Positions 26,446-34,641 of a stretch of 34,690 bases of DNA are shown here, piece by piece; the first letter of the stretch is position 1, and each line of letters opens with the position of its first letter. Position numbers and translations under genes: made by a program. The DNA comes from an uncultured Bacteroidia bacterium (GTDB lineage: Bacteria; Bacteroidota; Bacteroidia; Bacteroidales; UBA932): contig CADBMD010000050.1 of assembly GCA_902795735.1 (NCBI GenBank), forward strand, positions 1 through 34,690. The letters are read 5' to 3'. The notes under the pieces were generated by a model that saw only the letters and a program-made list of their open reading frames with translations, did no database searches and was not told the DNA's origin.

Positions 26446-28971
26446 ATGAAGAAGATTGACAGATTCATGCTGACCTCGTTCATAGGACCATTCATAATGA
26501 TCCTGTTTGTCGTCCTCTTCATCCTCATCATGCAGACCCTCTGGGTCTACATCGACGAACTGGTCGGCAAGGGCCTTGATTTCAAGATAATCCTCGAGTT
26601 CCTCTTCTGGGGCGGCTGCACCATCCTCCCCCTTGCCATGCCTCTGGCTACATTGCTGGCTTCCATGATGACGCTCGGCAACATGGGAGAGAACAATGAG
26701 CTGATAGCCCTGAAGGCCGCCGGAGTCTCAGTCCTCAGAGTGATGGCGCCGGTCCTCATAGCATCCCTGGTGATAAGCGTAGGAGCATTCTTCGTCATCA
26801 ACAAGCTGGTTCCGGTGGCTTACAACGAGATTTTCACACTGAGGGACGACATCAAGAACACGAAGGACGAGATCAAAATCCCTGAAGGCGTCTTCTATGA
26901 TGGAGTGGACGGCTTCGTGCTCCGGGTCGATTCTTACGACGAAGGAGGACAGATGAATGGCGTCATGCTCTATGACCATCACGGAAAGGGCAACACGCGG
27001 CTGACCCTGGCCGAGTCTGCAGAGATGCGTATGTCCAAGGACAAGTCCTACCTTACCATCAAGATGAGCAACGGCACCAACTACCAGGAAACCAACGAAT
27101 CCGCTGGCAGGGACACAACCCGCCAGCTTCAGCGGATCGATTTCACCAAGCAGGAGATGGTCGTGGCCCTGGAAGACTATGCTTTCCAGAAATCTGACAG
27201 TTCCCGATTCGGCGACCAGGTCAAAGCCATGCCGCTTGAGAGGCTCCGCATCGGGAAGGACACCCTGAAACTTAAAAGGGACGAGACCAAGGCCACACAG
27301 CTCATGTCCACCGCCGCAGCATTCACTTTCGCCATGCATTCCCAGCTGGACACCATCCCTTCAGGAATACGCACGAACTTCTACGACGAGAATTTCCTGA
27401 ACTTCTCGGATGATGCCGCCACGGCTAGGGCCATGGACAATGCCGCCATCTCAGCCAGGCAGGTCCAAGGCAGCCTTGAGACCTATGAATATGGAGCATT
27501 CGATTACACTGTGAAGCTCCGCTGGACCATGGTGGAATTCTTCAAACGCTACTCCCAGGCAATAGCCTGCTTCATCATGTTCTTCATCGGAGCACCTCTG
27601 GGGGCCCTGATCAGGAAGGGAGGGCTGGGAGTCAGCGCAATCGTTGCCATCTTGTTCTTCGTCCTGTATTATATCATAGACATCACCGGACTCAAGCTGG
27701 CAAGGGATGGAAGCATTTCCGCCACCGCTGGAGCCTTCGCATCCGGAATAGCCATGCTGGCCATAGGCATTTACCTTACATCCAAGGCCATTCATGACAC
27801 TGACCTTTCCAACATGGATTCCTTGAAGAACTGGTGGAGAAGGGCTCGAAGCAAAGTGGTCGGATTCTTCAGGAAGACCAGGATCGTCTACATGGGCACT
27901 CCGGAATTCGCAGTCGAGCCCCTGCGCAGGCTGCTGAAAGAGAAATACAAGATAGTCGGCGTCGTGACCGTGGCGGACAAGCCCAGCGGAAGGGGCCAGA
28001 AGGTCAATGAAAGTGCCGTGAAGAAATTCGCCGTGGAGCAAGGGATACCTGTGCTGCAACCTGCCAAGCTAAAGGATCCCGGCTTCCTCGAACAGCTGAA
28101 AGCCTTGAAGGCGGACATGTTCATCGTCGTGGCGTTCAGGATGCTTCCCGAGGAAGTGTGGAGCATGCCGAAACTGGGCACGTTCAACCTGCATGCCGCC
28201 TTGCTTCCTCAGTACCGCGGCGCGGCTCCCATCAATTGGGCCGTTATCAACGGGGAATCCAGGACCGGAGTGACGACTTTCATGATTGACAAGAACATCG
28301 ACACAGGAGGCATCATCCTCAGGCAAGATGTGCTCGTTTCCGAAACCGACACGGCGGGAGACGTACATGACAAGCTGATGGATGTCGGAGCCGACCTGGT
28401 CGTACAGACGGCACAGGGCCTGGTCGAACACAATGTCGACACAAGGGTCCAGAGGAGCTTCATCCAGGGTTCAGAGATCCTCAAGCCGGCCCCCAAGCTG
28501 ACACGTGAACTTTGCCACATAGACTGGAATGACTCCACGAGGCAGATTTACAACCTGATCCGAGGGCTCAGTCCATATCCTGCCGCCTACACAGAACTTA
28601 CCCGTGAAGGTTCGGATCCAATCCAGCTCAAAGTCTTCTCGGCTGAACCTGTTGACACCGAGCGAATCATTGATAGAGCGACGTTGGCAGTCTGTCCTGG
28701 CGATTCTCAGCCGCAGCGAAGCGAGAATGGACTTCGCCAGGACAGAACTGCCACTTCGCCTGAACAAGAGCCGGGTCGAATTATATCTGATGGCAAGACG
28801 TACATGTGGATAACTACGGCGGACGGCGCAATAGCCCTGAAGGACGTCCAGCTCGCCGGCAAGAAACGCATGGACATCAAGGCCTTCCTCCTTGGCTTCC
28901 GCGATCCGGAGACATATTCCGCAACCCAAGGCACATCCAAGGCTGAAATCGCCAAAACAAGGCAAGCATGA
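26446..28971 (+). CDS. fmt: Fusion: LptF/LptG-family permease + methionyl-tRNA formyltransferase
   Basis: One uninterrupted 841-codon frame. Residues 1 to about 455 are an LptF/LptG (YjgP/YjgQ) LPS-export permease: membrane helices near 10-35, 48-75 and 100-122, the ENNELIALKAAG coupling region, a periplasmic beta-jellyroll (about 125-350), and three helices near 370-455. A short basic linker (KNWWRRARSK) follows. From R479 (RIVYMGTPEFAV) a complete methionyl-tRNA formyltransferase begins, with HAALLPQYRGAAP and catalytic N581, H583 and D619. Fmt formylates initiator Met-tRNA with 10-formyl-THF and is normally a free cytosolic protein of about 315 residues. No stop lies between the halves; an in-frame GTG (residue 471) or ATG (457) could give a separate Fmt. 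Residues 747-770 of the C-terminal domain are encoded by an inserted palindrome. The stop overlaps the thiN start by 4 bp. Confidence 0.9.
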   Translation: MKKIDRFMLTSFIGPFIMILFVVLFILIMQTLWVYIDELVGKGLDFKIILEFLFWGGCTILPLAMPLATLLASMMTLGNMGENNELIALKAAGVSVLRVMAPVLIASLVISVGAFFVINKLVPVAYNEIFTLRDDIKNTKDEIKIPEGVFYDGVDGFVLRVDSYDEGGQMNGVMLYDHHGKGNTRLTLAESAEMRMSKDKSYLTIKMSNGTNYQETNESAGRDTTRQLQRIDFTKQEMVVALEDYAFQKSDSSRFGDQVKAMPLERLRIGKDTLKLKRDETKATQLMSTAAAFTFAMHSQLDTIPSGIRTNFYDENFLNFSDDAATARAMDNAAISARQVQGSLETYEYGAFDYTVKLRWTMVEFFKRYSQAIACFIMFFIGAPLGALIRKGGLGVSAIVAILFFVLYYIIDITGLKLARDGSISATAGAFASGIAMLAIGIYLTSKAIHDTDLSNMDSLKNWWRRARSKVVGFFRKTRIVYMGTPEFAVEPLRRLLKEKYKIVGVVTVADKPSGRGQKVNESAVKKFAVEQGIPVLQPAKLKDPGFLEQLKALKADMFIVVAFRMLPEEVWSMPKLGTFNLHAALLPQYRGAAPINWAVINGESRTGVTTFMIDKNIDTGGIILRQDVLVSETDTAGDVHDKLMDVGADLVVQTAQGLVEHNVDTRVQRSFIQGSEILKPAPKLTRELCHIDWNDSTRQIYNLIRGLSPYPAAYTELTREGSDPIQLKVFSAEPVDTERIIDRATLAVCPGDSQPQRSENGLRQDRTATSPEQEPGRIISDGKTYMWITTADGAIALKDVQLAGKKRMDIKAFLLGFRDPETYSATQGTSKAEIAKTRQA
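28685..28753 (+). repeat. Palindromic element inserted in frame within the fmt coding region
   Basis: TGGCAGT plus CTGTCCTGGCGA (28685-28703) pairs with TCGCCAGGACAG plus ACTGCCA (28734-28753, one bulged A), giving 19 paired bases. An inner stem ATTCTC (28703-28708) / GAGAAT (28723-28728) sits between the arms. The element is 69 bp, exactly 23 codons, and keeps the frame open. It falls in the variable loop before the PGRIISDGKTYMW segment of the Fmt C-terminal domain, where homologues as I remember them have only a short linker. No second copy was seen in this window. Confidence 0.75.
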
Positions 28972-29624
28972 GCACTGCAGTAATCATCGGTGGAGGAGAA
29001 TTCCCTAAAAAGGAATATCCCAGGGAGCTGATCCGCACCGCCGACATCATCATATGCTGCGACGGTAACGCACTCAAGGCATTCATCCGCAACAGAGAAA
29101 GGATATTCAAAGATAAAGGGCGCTTGCCTGACGCAGTCGTCGGCGACATGGACTCGATGCCAACCCGGCTTGCCAAGGAATACCACTCACTCATGGTCAA
29201 GGTAGAAGAGCAGGATGACAACGACCAGACAAAGGCCCTCCACTTCCTCATGGAGCATTTCCCCGACACGGACATGGTGCATTTCATAGCAGCGACCGGA
29301 AAACGGGAAGACCACACTCTAGGCAACCTGGGCCTGCTCATGGAATATGCCAGGGACTATCCTTCCCTTTCAATCGACATGGTTTCCGACTATTCCACAG
29401 CCTTTGCCCTGACCGACAGCTGTACCCTCTTCCTGGGCAAAGGACGGTCTTTTTCCTTGTTCAGCCCCGACAATTCCCTGAGAATCAAGTCAAAGGGCCT
29501 GGTATGGCCCACCGACGACGTCATCTTCGACAACTGGTGGCCCGCTACCCTCAACCGGACGAGCGAAGATGCCGTCGAACTTGTTTTTTCTCATAAATCA
29601 TTGGTACTGGTCATTACCGATTAA
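28968..29624 (+). CDS. thiN: Thiamine pyrophosphokinase
   Basis: 218 residues, the usual size. It transfers pyrophosphate from ATP to thiamine to make thiamine diphosphate. Family motifs are the N-terminal IIGGGEFP, CCDGNA, VVGDMDS with metal-binding acidic residues, DDNDQTKAL, and ATGKREDHTLGN. The C-terminal beta-sandwich holds the thiamine site (LFLGKGRSFSLFSP onward). It is cytoplasmic. It overlaps the LptF/G-Fmt stop by 4 bp (ATGA), so it is translated from the same message. A promoter for the next gene follows its stop. Confidence 0.93.
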   Translation: MSTAVIIGGGEFPKKEYPRELIRTADIIICCDGNALKAFIRNRERIFKDKGRLPDAVVGDMDSMPTRLAKEYHSLMVKVEEQDDNDQTKALHFLMEHFPDTDMVHFIAATGKREDHTLGNLGLLMEYARDYPSLSIDMVSDYSTAFALTDSCTLFLGKGRSFSLFSPDNSLRIKSKGLVWPTDDVIFDNWWPATLNRTSEDAVELVFSHKSLVLVITD

Positions 29625-29635
29625 CCATTTTTGAT

Positions 29636-29643
29636 TATATTTG
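29636..29643 (+). promoter_or_regulatory. -7 promoter element of the polyferredoxin-AKR operon
   Basis: An exact TATATTTG lies in the 50-bp gap after thiN. Transcription would start near 29650, about 25 bases before the ATG at 29675. No good -33 TTTG is present at 19-21 bases upstream, so activation may be needed. Confidence 0.55.
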
Positions 29644-29674
29644 TTTCTTGAGTCATAATTAATCCATTATCAAG

Positions 29675-31198
29675 ATGCTTAAGAAACTAAGGGTCATCCT
29701 CGCCGCTCTGGTCTTTACGGGCATAACGCTCCTGTTCCTGGATTTCACCGGGACACTGCACCACTGGCTCGGCTGGCTCGCAAAAATCCAGTTCCTCCCT
29801 GCCGTACTGGCCGTAAACCTGATCGTGATCGCCGCCATGGTGCTTGCCACCCTGCTTTTCGGAAGGGTCTACTGCTCGATAATCTGCCCTCTGGGAGTAT
29901 TCCAGGACGGAGTCGCCCACCTGAGCAGGAAAGGCAAGAAAGGAAAGTATTCCTATTCCAAGGAAGTCAAATGGCTTCGTTATGGAGTCCTGGCACTCTT
30001 CATCATCGCCTTGATCGCCGGCCTGAATTCACTTGTAGCCTTGCTCGCTCCCTACAGCGCCTGGGGAAGGATCGTACAGAACATACTCGCTCCCGTCTGG
30101 CAGTGGGGCAACAACTTGCTTGCCGCGATAGCTGAACGGCGTGGCAGCTATGCATTCTACACCAAGGAAGTCTGGCTCAAGAGCCTCCCGACTTTCATCA
30201 TCGCAGCCGTAACCCTGGTAGTGATAGTTATCCTTGCATGGAAGAACGGAAGGACCTACTGCAACACGGTCTGCCCTGTCGGCACTACCCTGAGCTTCTT
30301 CTCCAGGTTTGCGATGTTCCGTCCCGTCATCGATGCTTCCAAGTGCAAGAACTGCCACCAGTGCGAGCGGAAGTGCAAAGCGGCCTGCATCGACATTGAC
30401 GGAGGGAAGAAGATTGATTATTCCCGCTGCGTGGACTGCTTCAACTGCATTGACAATTGCAAGTTCGGAGCCCTTGAATACCGTTTCGCCTGGAAAAACG
30501 GGGCCTCTGCCGCCGACAAGGGTAACGAAGCCGCTCCGGCTGACAAGACCCGCAGGGCTTTCATCGTGGGCAGCGCCATAGCTCTCGGCGGCTCAGCCAT
30601 CCCGGCCCGCGCACAGACCGATGAGGGACCTATCGAGATAGAAGGAGAGGGCGGATTCGCCGACATCATCCCGAAGACAGCCATCAAGCGCCAAGTGGCA
30701 ATCACTCCATTCGGATCAGAAAGCGTGGAACAGTTCTACAAACACTGCACGGCATGCCAGCTCTGCGTGGCAGTCTGTCCCAACAATGTCCTCCGGCCCT
30801 CCAAGGACCTCAAGCACTTGATGCAGCCGGAGATGTCCTATGAACGCGGTTACTGCCGTCCTGAGTGTGTGAAATGCTCCGAGGTCTGTCCTGCCGGGGC
30901 AATCTTGAAGATCACCCCTGAGGAGAAGACACAGTGGAAAGTCGGAACGGCCAAGATACAGCCTTGGCTCTGCCTCGTCGACAATGGAGAGGTCGAAGAG
31001 TGCGGCAACTGCGCACGCCACTGCCCCGTTGGAGCTATCCAGATGGTACAGAAAGAAAGAGAAGACGGGAAGACCGTCAGGATTCCATCCGTGGAAGAAG
31101 AGAAATGCATCGGCTGCGGCGCCTGCGAGAATCTCTGTCCCGCACGTCCGGTCAGCGCAATCACCGTCAACGGTTATCTGGTCCACCATAAAGCCTGA
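29675..31198 (+). CDS. Membrane polyferredoxin with internal twin-arginine segment (NapH/NapG-like)
   Basis: 507 residues. The N-terminal half is a NapH/CcoG-like membrane domain with about four helices (near 5-25, 40-62, 93-118 and 168-190) and the paired FGRVYCSIICPLGVFQD and GRTYCNTVCPVGT motifs. It is followed by two 4Fe-4S motifs, CKNCHQCERKCK and CVDCFNCIDNCK. Residues 292-312 then read TRRAFIVGSAIALGGSAIPA, a Tat-like motif (R293-R294) plus hydrophobic stretch ending in ARAQ. After it come four more cysteine groups: CTACQLCVAVCP, CVKCSEVCP, CGNCARHCP and CIGCGACENLCP. The layout is that of NapH and NapG fused into one chain, moving electrons across the membrane. The donor is unknown; the partner is probably the AKR encoded 7 bp downstream. 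Confidence 0.88.
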   Translation: MLKKLRVILAALVFTGITLLFLDFTGTLHHWLGWLAKIQFLPAVLAVNLIVIAAMVLATLLFGRVYCSIICPLGVFQDGVAHLSRKGKKGKYSYSKEVKWLRYGVLALFIIALIAGLNSLVALLAPYSAWGRIVQNILAPVWQWGNNLLAAIAERRGSYAFYTKEVWLKSLPTFIIAAVTLVVIVILAWKNGRTYCNTVCPVGTTLSFFSRFAMFRPVIDASKCKNCHQCERKCKAACIDIDGGKKIDYSRCVDCFNCIDNCKFGALEYRFAWKNGASAADKGNEAAPADKTRRAFIVGSAIALGGSAIPARAQTDEGPIEIEGEGGFADIIPKTAIKRQVAITPFGSESVEQFYKHCTACQLCVAVCPNNVLRPSKDLKHLMQPEMSYERGYCRPECVKCSEVCPAGAILKITPEEKTQWKVGTAKIQPWLCLVDNGEVEECGNCARHCPVGAIQMVQKEREDGKTVRIPSVEEEKCIGCGACENLCPARPVSAITVNGYLVHHKA

Positions 31199-31205
31199 CA
31201 ATGCC

Positions 31206-32606
31206 ATGAAGAAGACAATAGACAGAAGAGAATTCATAAAGAAGACAGGCGAAGGAGCAGCCCTCGCCGGAGCGGTTGCATTGGCTGGAGCCTGCGCACC
31301 GAAAAAGACGGTCGAAAGCCTTGCCGCTGCAGCCGTCGACAACAACGCCCCCGATGTCCTTGAAACCGGCAAGATGGAACTCAGGACCAACTCCACAAAC
31401 GGAGACAAGGTTTCCCTCCTCGGCTACGGGTGCATGCGGTTCACCATGAAGAAGGATAAGGACGGCAATGACATCATCGACCAGGAGAACGCAAACAACC
31501 TGATCGACTATGCCCTTGCTCATGGAGTCAACTATTTCGACACCGCTCCCGTGTATCTGCGGGGACAGTCGGAAAAGGCTGTCGGAATCGCCCTTTCCAG
31601 ACATCCCAGGAACTCCTACTTCATCGCCACGAAGATGTCCAACTTCCAGAGCAATGACCGCAAGCTGGCCATGCAGCTCTACAATGACTCCTTCAAGAAC
31701 CTCCAGACCGACTACATCGACTACTATCTTCTCCACTCTCTCGGAGGCGGTGGTGCAGCTGGGTTCAAGGCTCGTTTTGAAGATAACGGAGTCATCGATT
31801 TCCTGCTGGGAGAAAGGGAGAAAGGCAAGATCCGTCAGCTTGGGCTTTCTTTCCACGGGAACAAAGAGTCCTTCGACGACATGATGGCACTTCACGAAAA
31901 GTACCATTGGGACTTTGTCCAGATCCAGATGAACTATTTCGACTGGAGCCATGCCGACGGCAGGAGGAACGTCAATGCAGAATACCTCTATGAAGAGCTT
32001 GACAAGAGAAACCTTCCCATCGTGATAATGGAGCCGCTCCAGGGCGGACGTCTTGCAAAACCTGCGCAGAGCGTGGTCAACCGACTGAAGGAACGTGATC
32101 CCCAGGCTTCGCTGGCATCATGGGCTTTCCGCTTCGTAGGATCCTACCCAAGGGTGTTGACGGCTCTCAGCGGGATGGTCTATATGGAGCATCTTCAGGA
32201 CAATCTCCGGACTTTCATGGACTTCAAGCCCTTGACAGACGAAGAAAAGACCTTCCTGGACACTGAGATCTCGGACCTGATGGCCAACTTCCCGACAGTC
32301 GACTGCAATGACTGCAAGTACTGCATGCCTTGCCCTTACGGGATTGACATTCCGGGAATATTCATGCACTACAACACTTGCGTCAACGAAGGCAGCTTCG
32401 CCCAAAGCAAGGAGCAGGAGAACTACCAGAAACTCCGCAAGGCCTACCTGGTCAGCTACGACCGGGCGATACCTACCCTTCGCCAGGCCGACCACTGCGT
32501 CGGGTGCAAGCAGTGTATTCCCAAGTGCCCGCAAAGCATCCAGATCCCCCGCCAGTTGCGCAGGATCGATGCCTATGTTGAGAAACTCAAGCAGGGTACC
32601 CTATAG
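31206..32606 (+). CDS. Twin-arginine-leader aldo/keto reductase with C-terminal ferredoxin domain
   Basis: 466 residues from ATG 31206. The frame is open upstream, but that extension is antisense-like and overlaps the polyferredoxin. The leader RREFIKKTGEGAALAG (R7-R8) is a Tat motif followed by an Ala-rich hydrophobic segment and a cysteine (C30). The aldo/keto reductase barrel has the full tetrad: D112 and Y117 (FDTAPVY), K143 (ATKMS) and H177 (YLLHSLG). The C-terminus carries CNDCKYCMPCPYGIDIP and CVGCKQCIPKCP, typical of the Fe-S-containing AKR subfamily. It probably reduces or oxidises a carbonyl substrate outside the cytoplasm using electrons from the polyferredoxin; the substrate is unknown. 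Its TAG stop overlaps the stop of the convergent beta-helix gene. Confidence 0.87.
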   Translation: MKKTIDRREFIKKTGEGAALAGAVALAGACAPKKTVESLAAAAVDNNAPDVLETGKMELRTNSTNGDKVSLLGYGCMRFTMKKDKDGNDIIDQENANNLIDYALAHGVNYFDTAPVYLRGQSEKAVGIALSRHPRNSYFIATKMSNFQSNDRKLAMQLYNDSFKNLQTDYIDYYLLHSLGGGGAAGFKARFEDNGVIDFLLGEREKGKIRQLGLSFHGNKESFDDMMALHEKYHWDFVQIQMNYFDWSHADGRRNVNAEYLYEELDKRNLPIVIMEPLQGGRLAKPAQSVVNRLKERDPQASLASWAFRFVGSYPRVLTALSGMVYMEHLQDNLRTFMDFKPLTDEEKTFLDTEISDLMANFPTVDCNDCKYCMPCPYGIDIPGIFMHYNTCVNEGSFAQSKEQENYQKLRKAYLVSYDRAIPTLRQADHCVGCKQCIPKCPQSIQIPRQLRRIDAYVEKLKQGTL

Positions 32607-34583
32607 GAACGCCTTCATTCCTTCCGGACCGATTTCCTTGTATGGAATCGGCTCCAGGCCGAAGGACTCAAGGACTTCCGGGTCGAGATAATATTCCAAA
32701 GGCTTTTTCAATTCCGCGCTTTCTCCAAGGAACAGTGCGGAATTGTTTTGAAGCTTGTTCCTGCCATTCTCCCGGAAGAAAAGGACCGGACATCCGATGG
32801 CAAGGTTATTCTTTACTATGTTCCTGTTCACCCCATCGCGAGGGTCCCTCCTGAGATCGGGATACCTCTCAGTGTACAAAGGGCTTGAAATGTCAACATC
32901 TTCATAAAGCTGCTTGTGGACCCCTTCGCTGTCAAGGTAGCTGTTCCAGCGCTCCTCGCTCCATTGTGAGAAACTCACTGCCGAATTGCACTTGTAGAAG
33001 ACATTGTTGTCCACCACATTGTCCTTTCCTCCATGGATCTGCACCGCACCGAAATTGAGAGCTCCGACATTATTGAATATGTTGCCGTAGACCAGCTGGC
33101 CGGAAATCATGTCGTCGAAACGCACACCAGCCGCACCATGGAGAGAACCTCCCAGGATATTCTCCCAGAGGTTATAACGGACAACCACTCCCCTGTAGCC
33201 ATAGTTAAAATACATGTCCAGACCTCCCTGGTCATCACTTTCCTTGACAAGGTCGTGGAAATGGTTGTATTCGATCAAGGCCTCGCTTCCGTCAATCCTC
33301 ATCGCCGATGAAGACGATCCGCTGAAGTCGCAGTGGGCTATGGTGAGCCCGCATCCCGAGAAGAAGACGGCTGGTTCGTAGGTGTGCTTGAAAAGTGAGA
33401 AATCCTTGATGACAGTGTTGGTAATCGAATATCCTGCTTTCTCCAGAGTCTTCCTGTCTCCTCCGAAGGACTTGATGCCGCTATGGCCAAGAGTCTCAAA
33501 ACGGCATCCGTCCACAGAGACATCCTTTGAAGAAACGATCTGCAAGGCATCTCCACCGAAACGGCATATTCCTACATCCAGAAGAGAGACCCGCTCGACT
33601 TTCTCCAGCTTGACTGCATTGCCCCTGCCTCCGATGAAAGTCAGGCCCTTGATTTCCACATCACTGCAATCTGTCATGGAGAGCATGAAATCCCCGTTGA
33701 AGCAAGAGGCTGTGACCTCATCTTCCTTCGAATACCCTTCGGGGGCGTACCAGTACAGTTTGCCTTTCTGCCGGTCCACATAGTATTCGCCAGGAGAATC
33801 CAGTTCGCATAACAGGTTTATCCCATAGAAGCGGAATCCATCCTTGTAGCCATAGTAATGCCAAGGTTCCTGGAGAGTGACAGACTTTGTGTCCGGTTCG
33901 ATTCCGGCGATTTTCTCATACTGGTCGGACCAGTCCCACCTGAAATAGCCGTAGATCCATCCATCTTTCTCCATGGCCCAGCTGGATATCCTGTCTTCCT
34001 CGTAACTGAAAAGGCCTTCTTTCAGGGTGACGTCGTCCACCCGTGTCTGGCCCAAGGCTTTGCCTGATTTCAGGAATCCTGCATCCGGATATCTGGCAAG
34101 GGTTGCCCTCTGTCCCTTCCAATAAAGGTCGAAGAGGTTTTCTCTAGAGCATGGATTGCCGAAATCCTTTATACCAGATGCCCTAAGGTCGGCTACCAGG
34201 ACCTTTGTCCTTGCCTGAGGCTGAAGTTGTGAAAGTACCGCACGGTCTTTAAGTGGAGAGAACCCTTTCAGGCGTCGGTCTCCCCTGACCTGGGGCTTCT
34301 GGCCGGGAGCAGCTTCTATGCTGACCTTCCTCCCCACGATGTCCTTCAGTTCCAGCGTGGCCGTAAGGAAATAATCTCCGTCCTCAATGATTAAGCGGAC
34401 ATCTCCATGCGAGTCCTGGACACGTTTGATAGCGTGCTCCAGGGTTTTCCATGGTCTTAGTGCTGTTCCGGGAGAATTGTCGTTCCCCTTTGGTGAGACA
34501 TGGAAGACATGGGACTCCTGTGCGGACACGATACTCCCTGCCAAGATGGATATGGCACAAAACAAGGTCGCAATTCTTTTCAT
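32601..34583 (-). CDS. Secreted right-handed beta-helix protein, GH141-like
   Basis: 660 residues from ATG 34583, chosen because it starts the signal peptide MKRIATLFCAISILAGSIVSAQ; the frame extension to 34604 begins at TTG. The early segment HVSPKGNDNSPGTALRPW is the typical opening of secreted parallel beta-helix enzymes. Residues about 140-270 (LYWKGQRATLARYPDAGF, DGWIYGYFRWDWSD, and the GEYYVDRQKGKLYWY segment) resemble GH141, a family with fucosidase and xylanase activities. From about 300 onward short repeats of PbH1 type (VEIKGLTFIGG, VSVDGCRFETLG, NVFYKCNSAV) build the beta-helix. The catalytic acids cannot be assigned from this view. It is likely a periplasmic or surface glycan-degrading enzyme. 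It is divergent from tRNA-Ser. Confidence 0.8.
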   Translation of the reverse strand: MKRIATLFCAISILAGSIVSAQESHVFHVSPKGNDNSPGTALRPWKTLEHAIKRVQDSHGDVRLIIEDGDYFLTATLELKDIVGRKVSIEAAPGQKPQVRGDRRLKGFSPLKDRAVLSQLQPQARTKVLVADLRASGIKDFGNPCSRENLFDLYWKGQRATLARYPDAGFLKSGKALGQTRVDDVTLKEGLFSYEEDRISSWAMEKDGWIYGYFRWDWSDQYEKIAGIEPDTKSVTLQEPWHYYGYKDGFRFYGINLLCELDSPGEYYVDRQKGKLYWYAPEGYSKEDEVTASCFNGDFMLSMTDCSDVEIKGLTFIGGRGNAVKLEKVERVSLLDVGICRFGGDALQIVSSKDVSVDGCRFETLGHSGIKSFGGDRKTLEKAGYSITNTVIKDFSLFKHTYEPAVFFSGCGLTIAHCDFSGSSSSAMRIDGSEALIEYNHFHDLVKESDDQGGLDMYFNYGYRGVVVRYNLWENILGGSLHGAAGVRFDDMISGQLVYGNIFNNVGALNFGAVQIHGGKDNVVDNNVFYKCNSAVSFSQWSEERWNSYLDSEGVHKQLYEDVDISSPLYTERYPDLRRDPRDGVNRNIVKNNLAIGCPVLFFRENGRNKLQNNSALFLGESAELKKPLEYYLDPEVLESFGLEPIPYKEIGPEGMKAFL

Positions 34584-34600
34584 TTTTTTTGATTTATACC

Positions 34601-34608
34601 GCAAGATA
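34601..34608 (-). promoter_or_regulatory. Possible -7 element of the GH141-like gene
   Basis: TATCTTGC on the minus strand matches six of the eight TAnnTTTG positions when the two n bases are counted as free. It lies 17 bases before the ATG at 34583. The match is weak and there is no clear -33 box. Confidence 0.25.
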
Positions 34609-34620
34609 GGATTTTTTTCT

Positions 34621-34628
34621 TATATTTG
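34621..34628 (+). promoter_or_regulatory. -7 promoter element of tRNA-Ser
   Basis: An exact TATATTTG ends 13 bases before the tRNA-Ser gene, preceded by an AT-rich stretch. The distance suits a Bacteroidetes promoter with a short pre-tRNA leader. Confidence 0.6.
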
Positions 34629-34641
34629 CAGTCCCAACATT

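Noticed and set aside
26446..28971. The LptF/G-Fmt fusion being a simple annotation or assembly error
   Set aside because: The frame is continuous with normal coding character on both sides of the junction, and both halves are complete. An error cannot be fully excluded without reads, so the fusion is reported as a finding with that check.
30984..31205. An N-terminal extension of the AKR upstream of 31206
   Set aside because: The extra residues are out-of-frame reading of the polyferredoxin gene, and the twin-arginine leader begins at the ATG at 31206.
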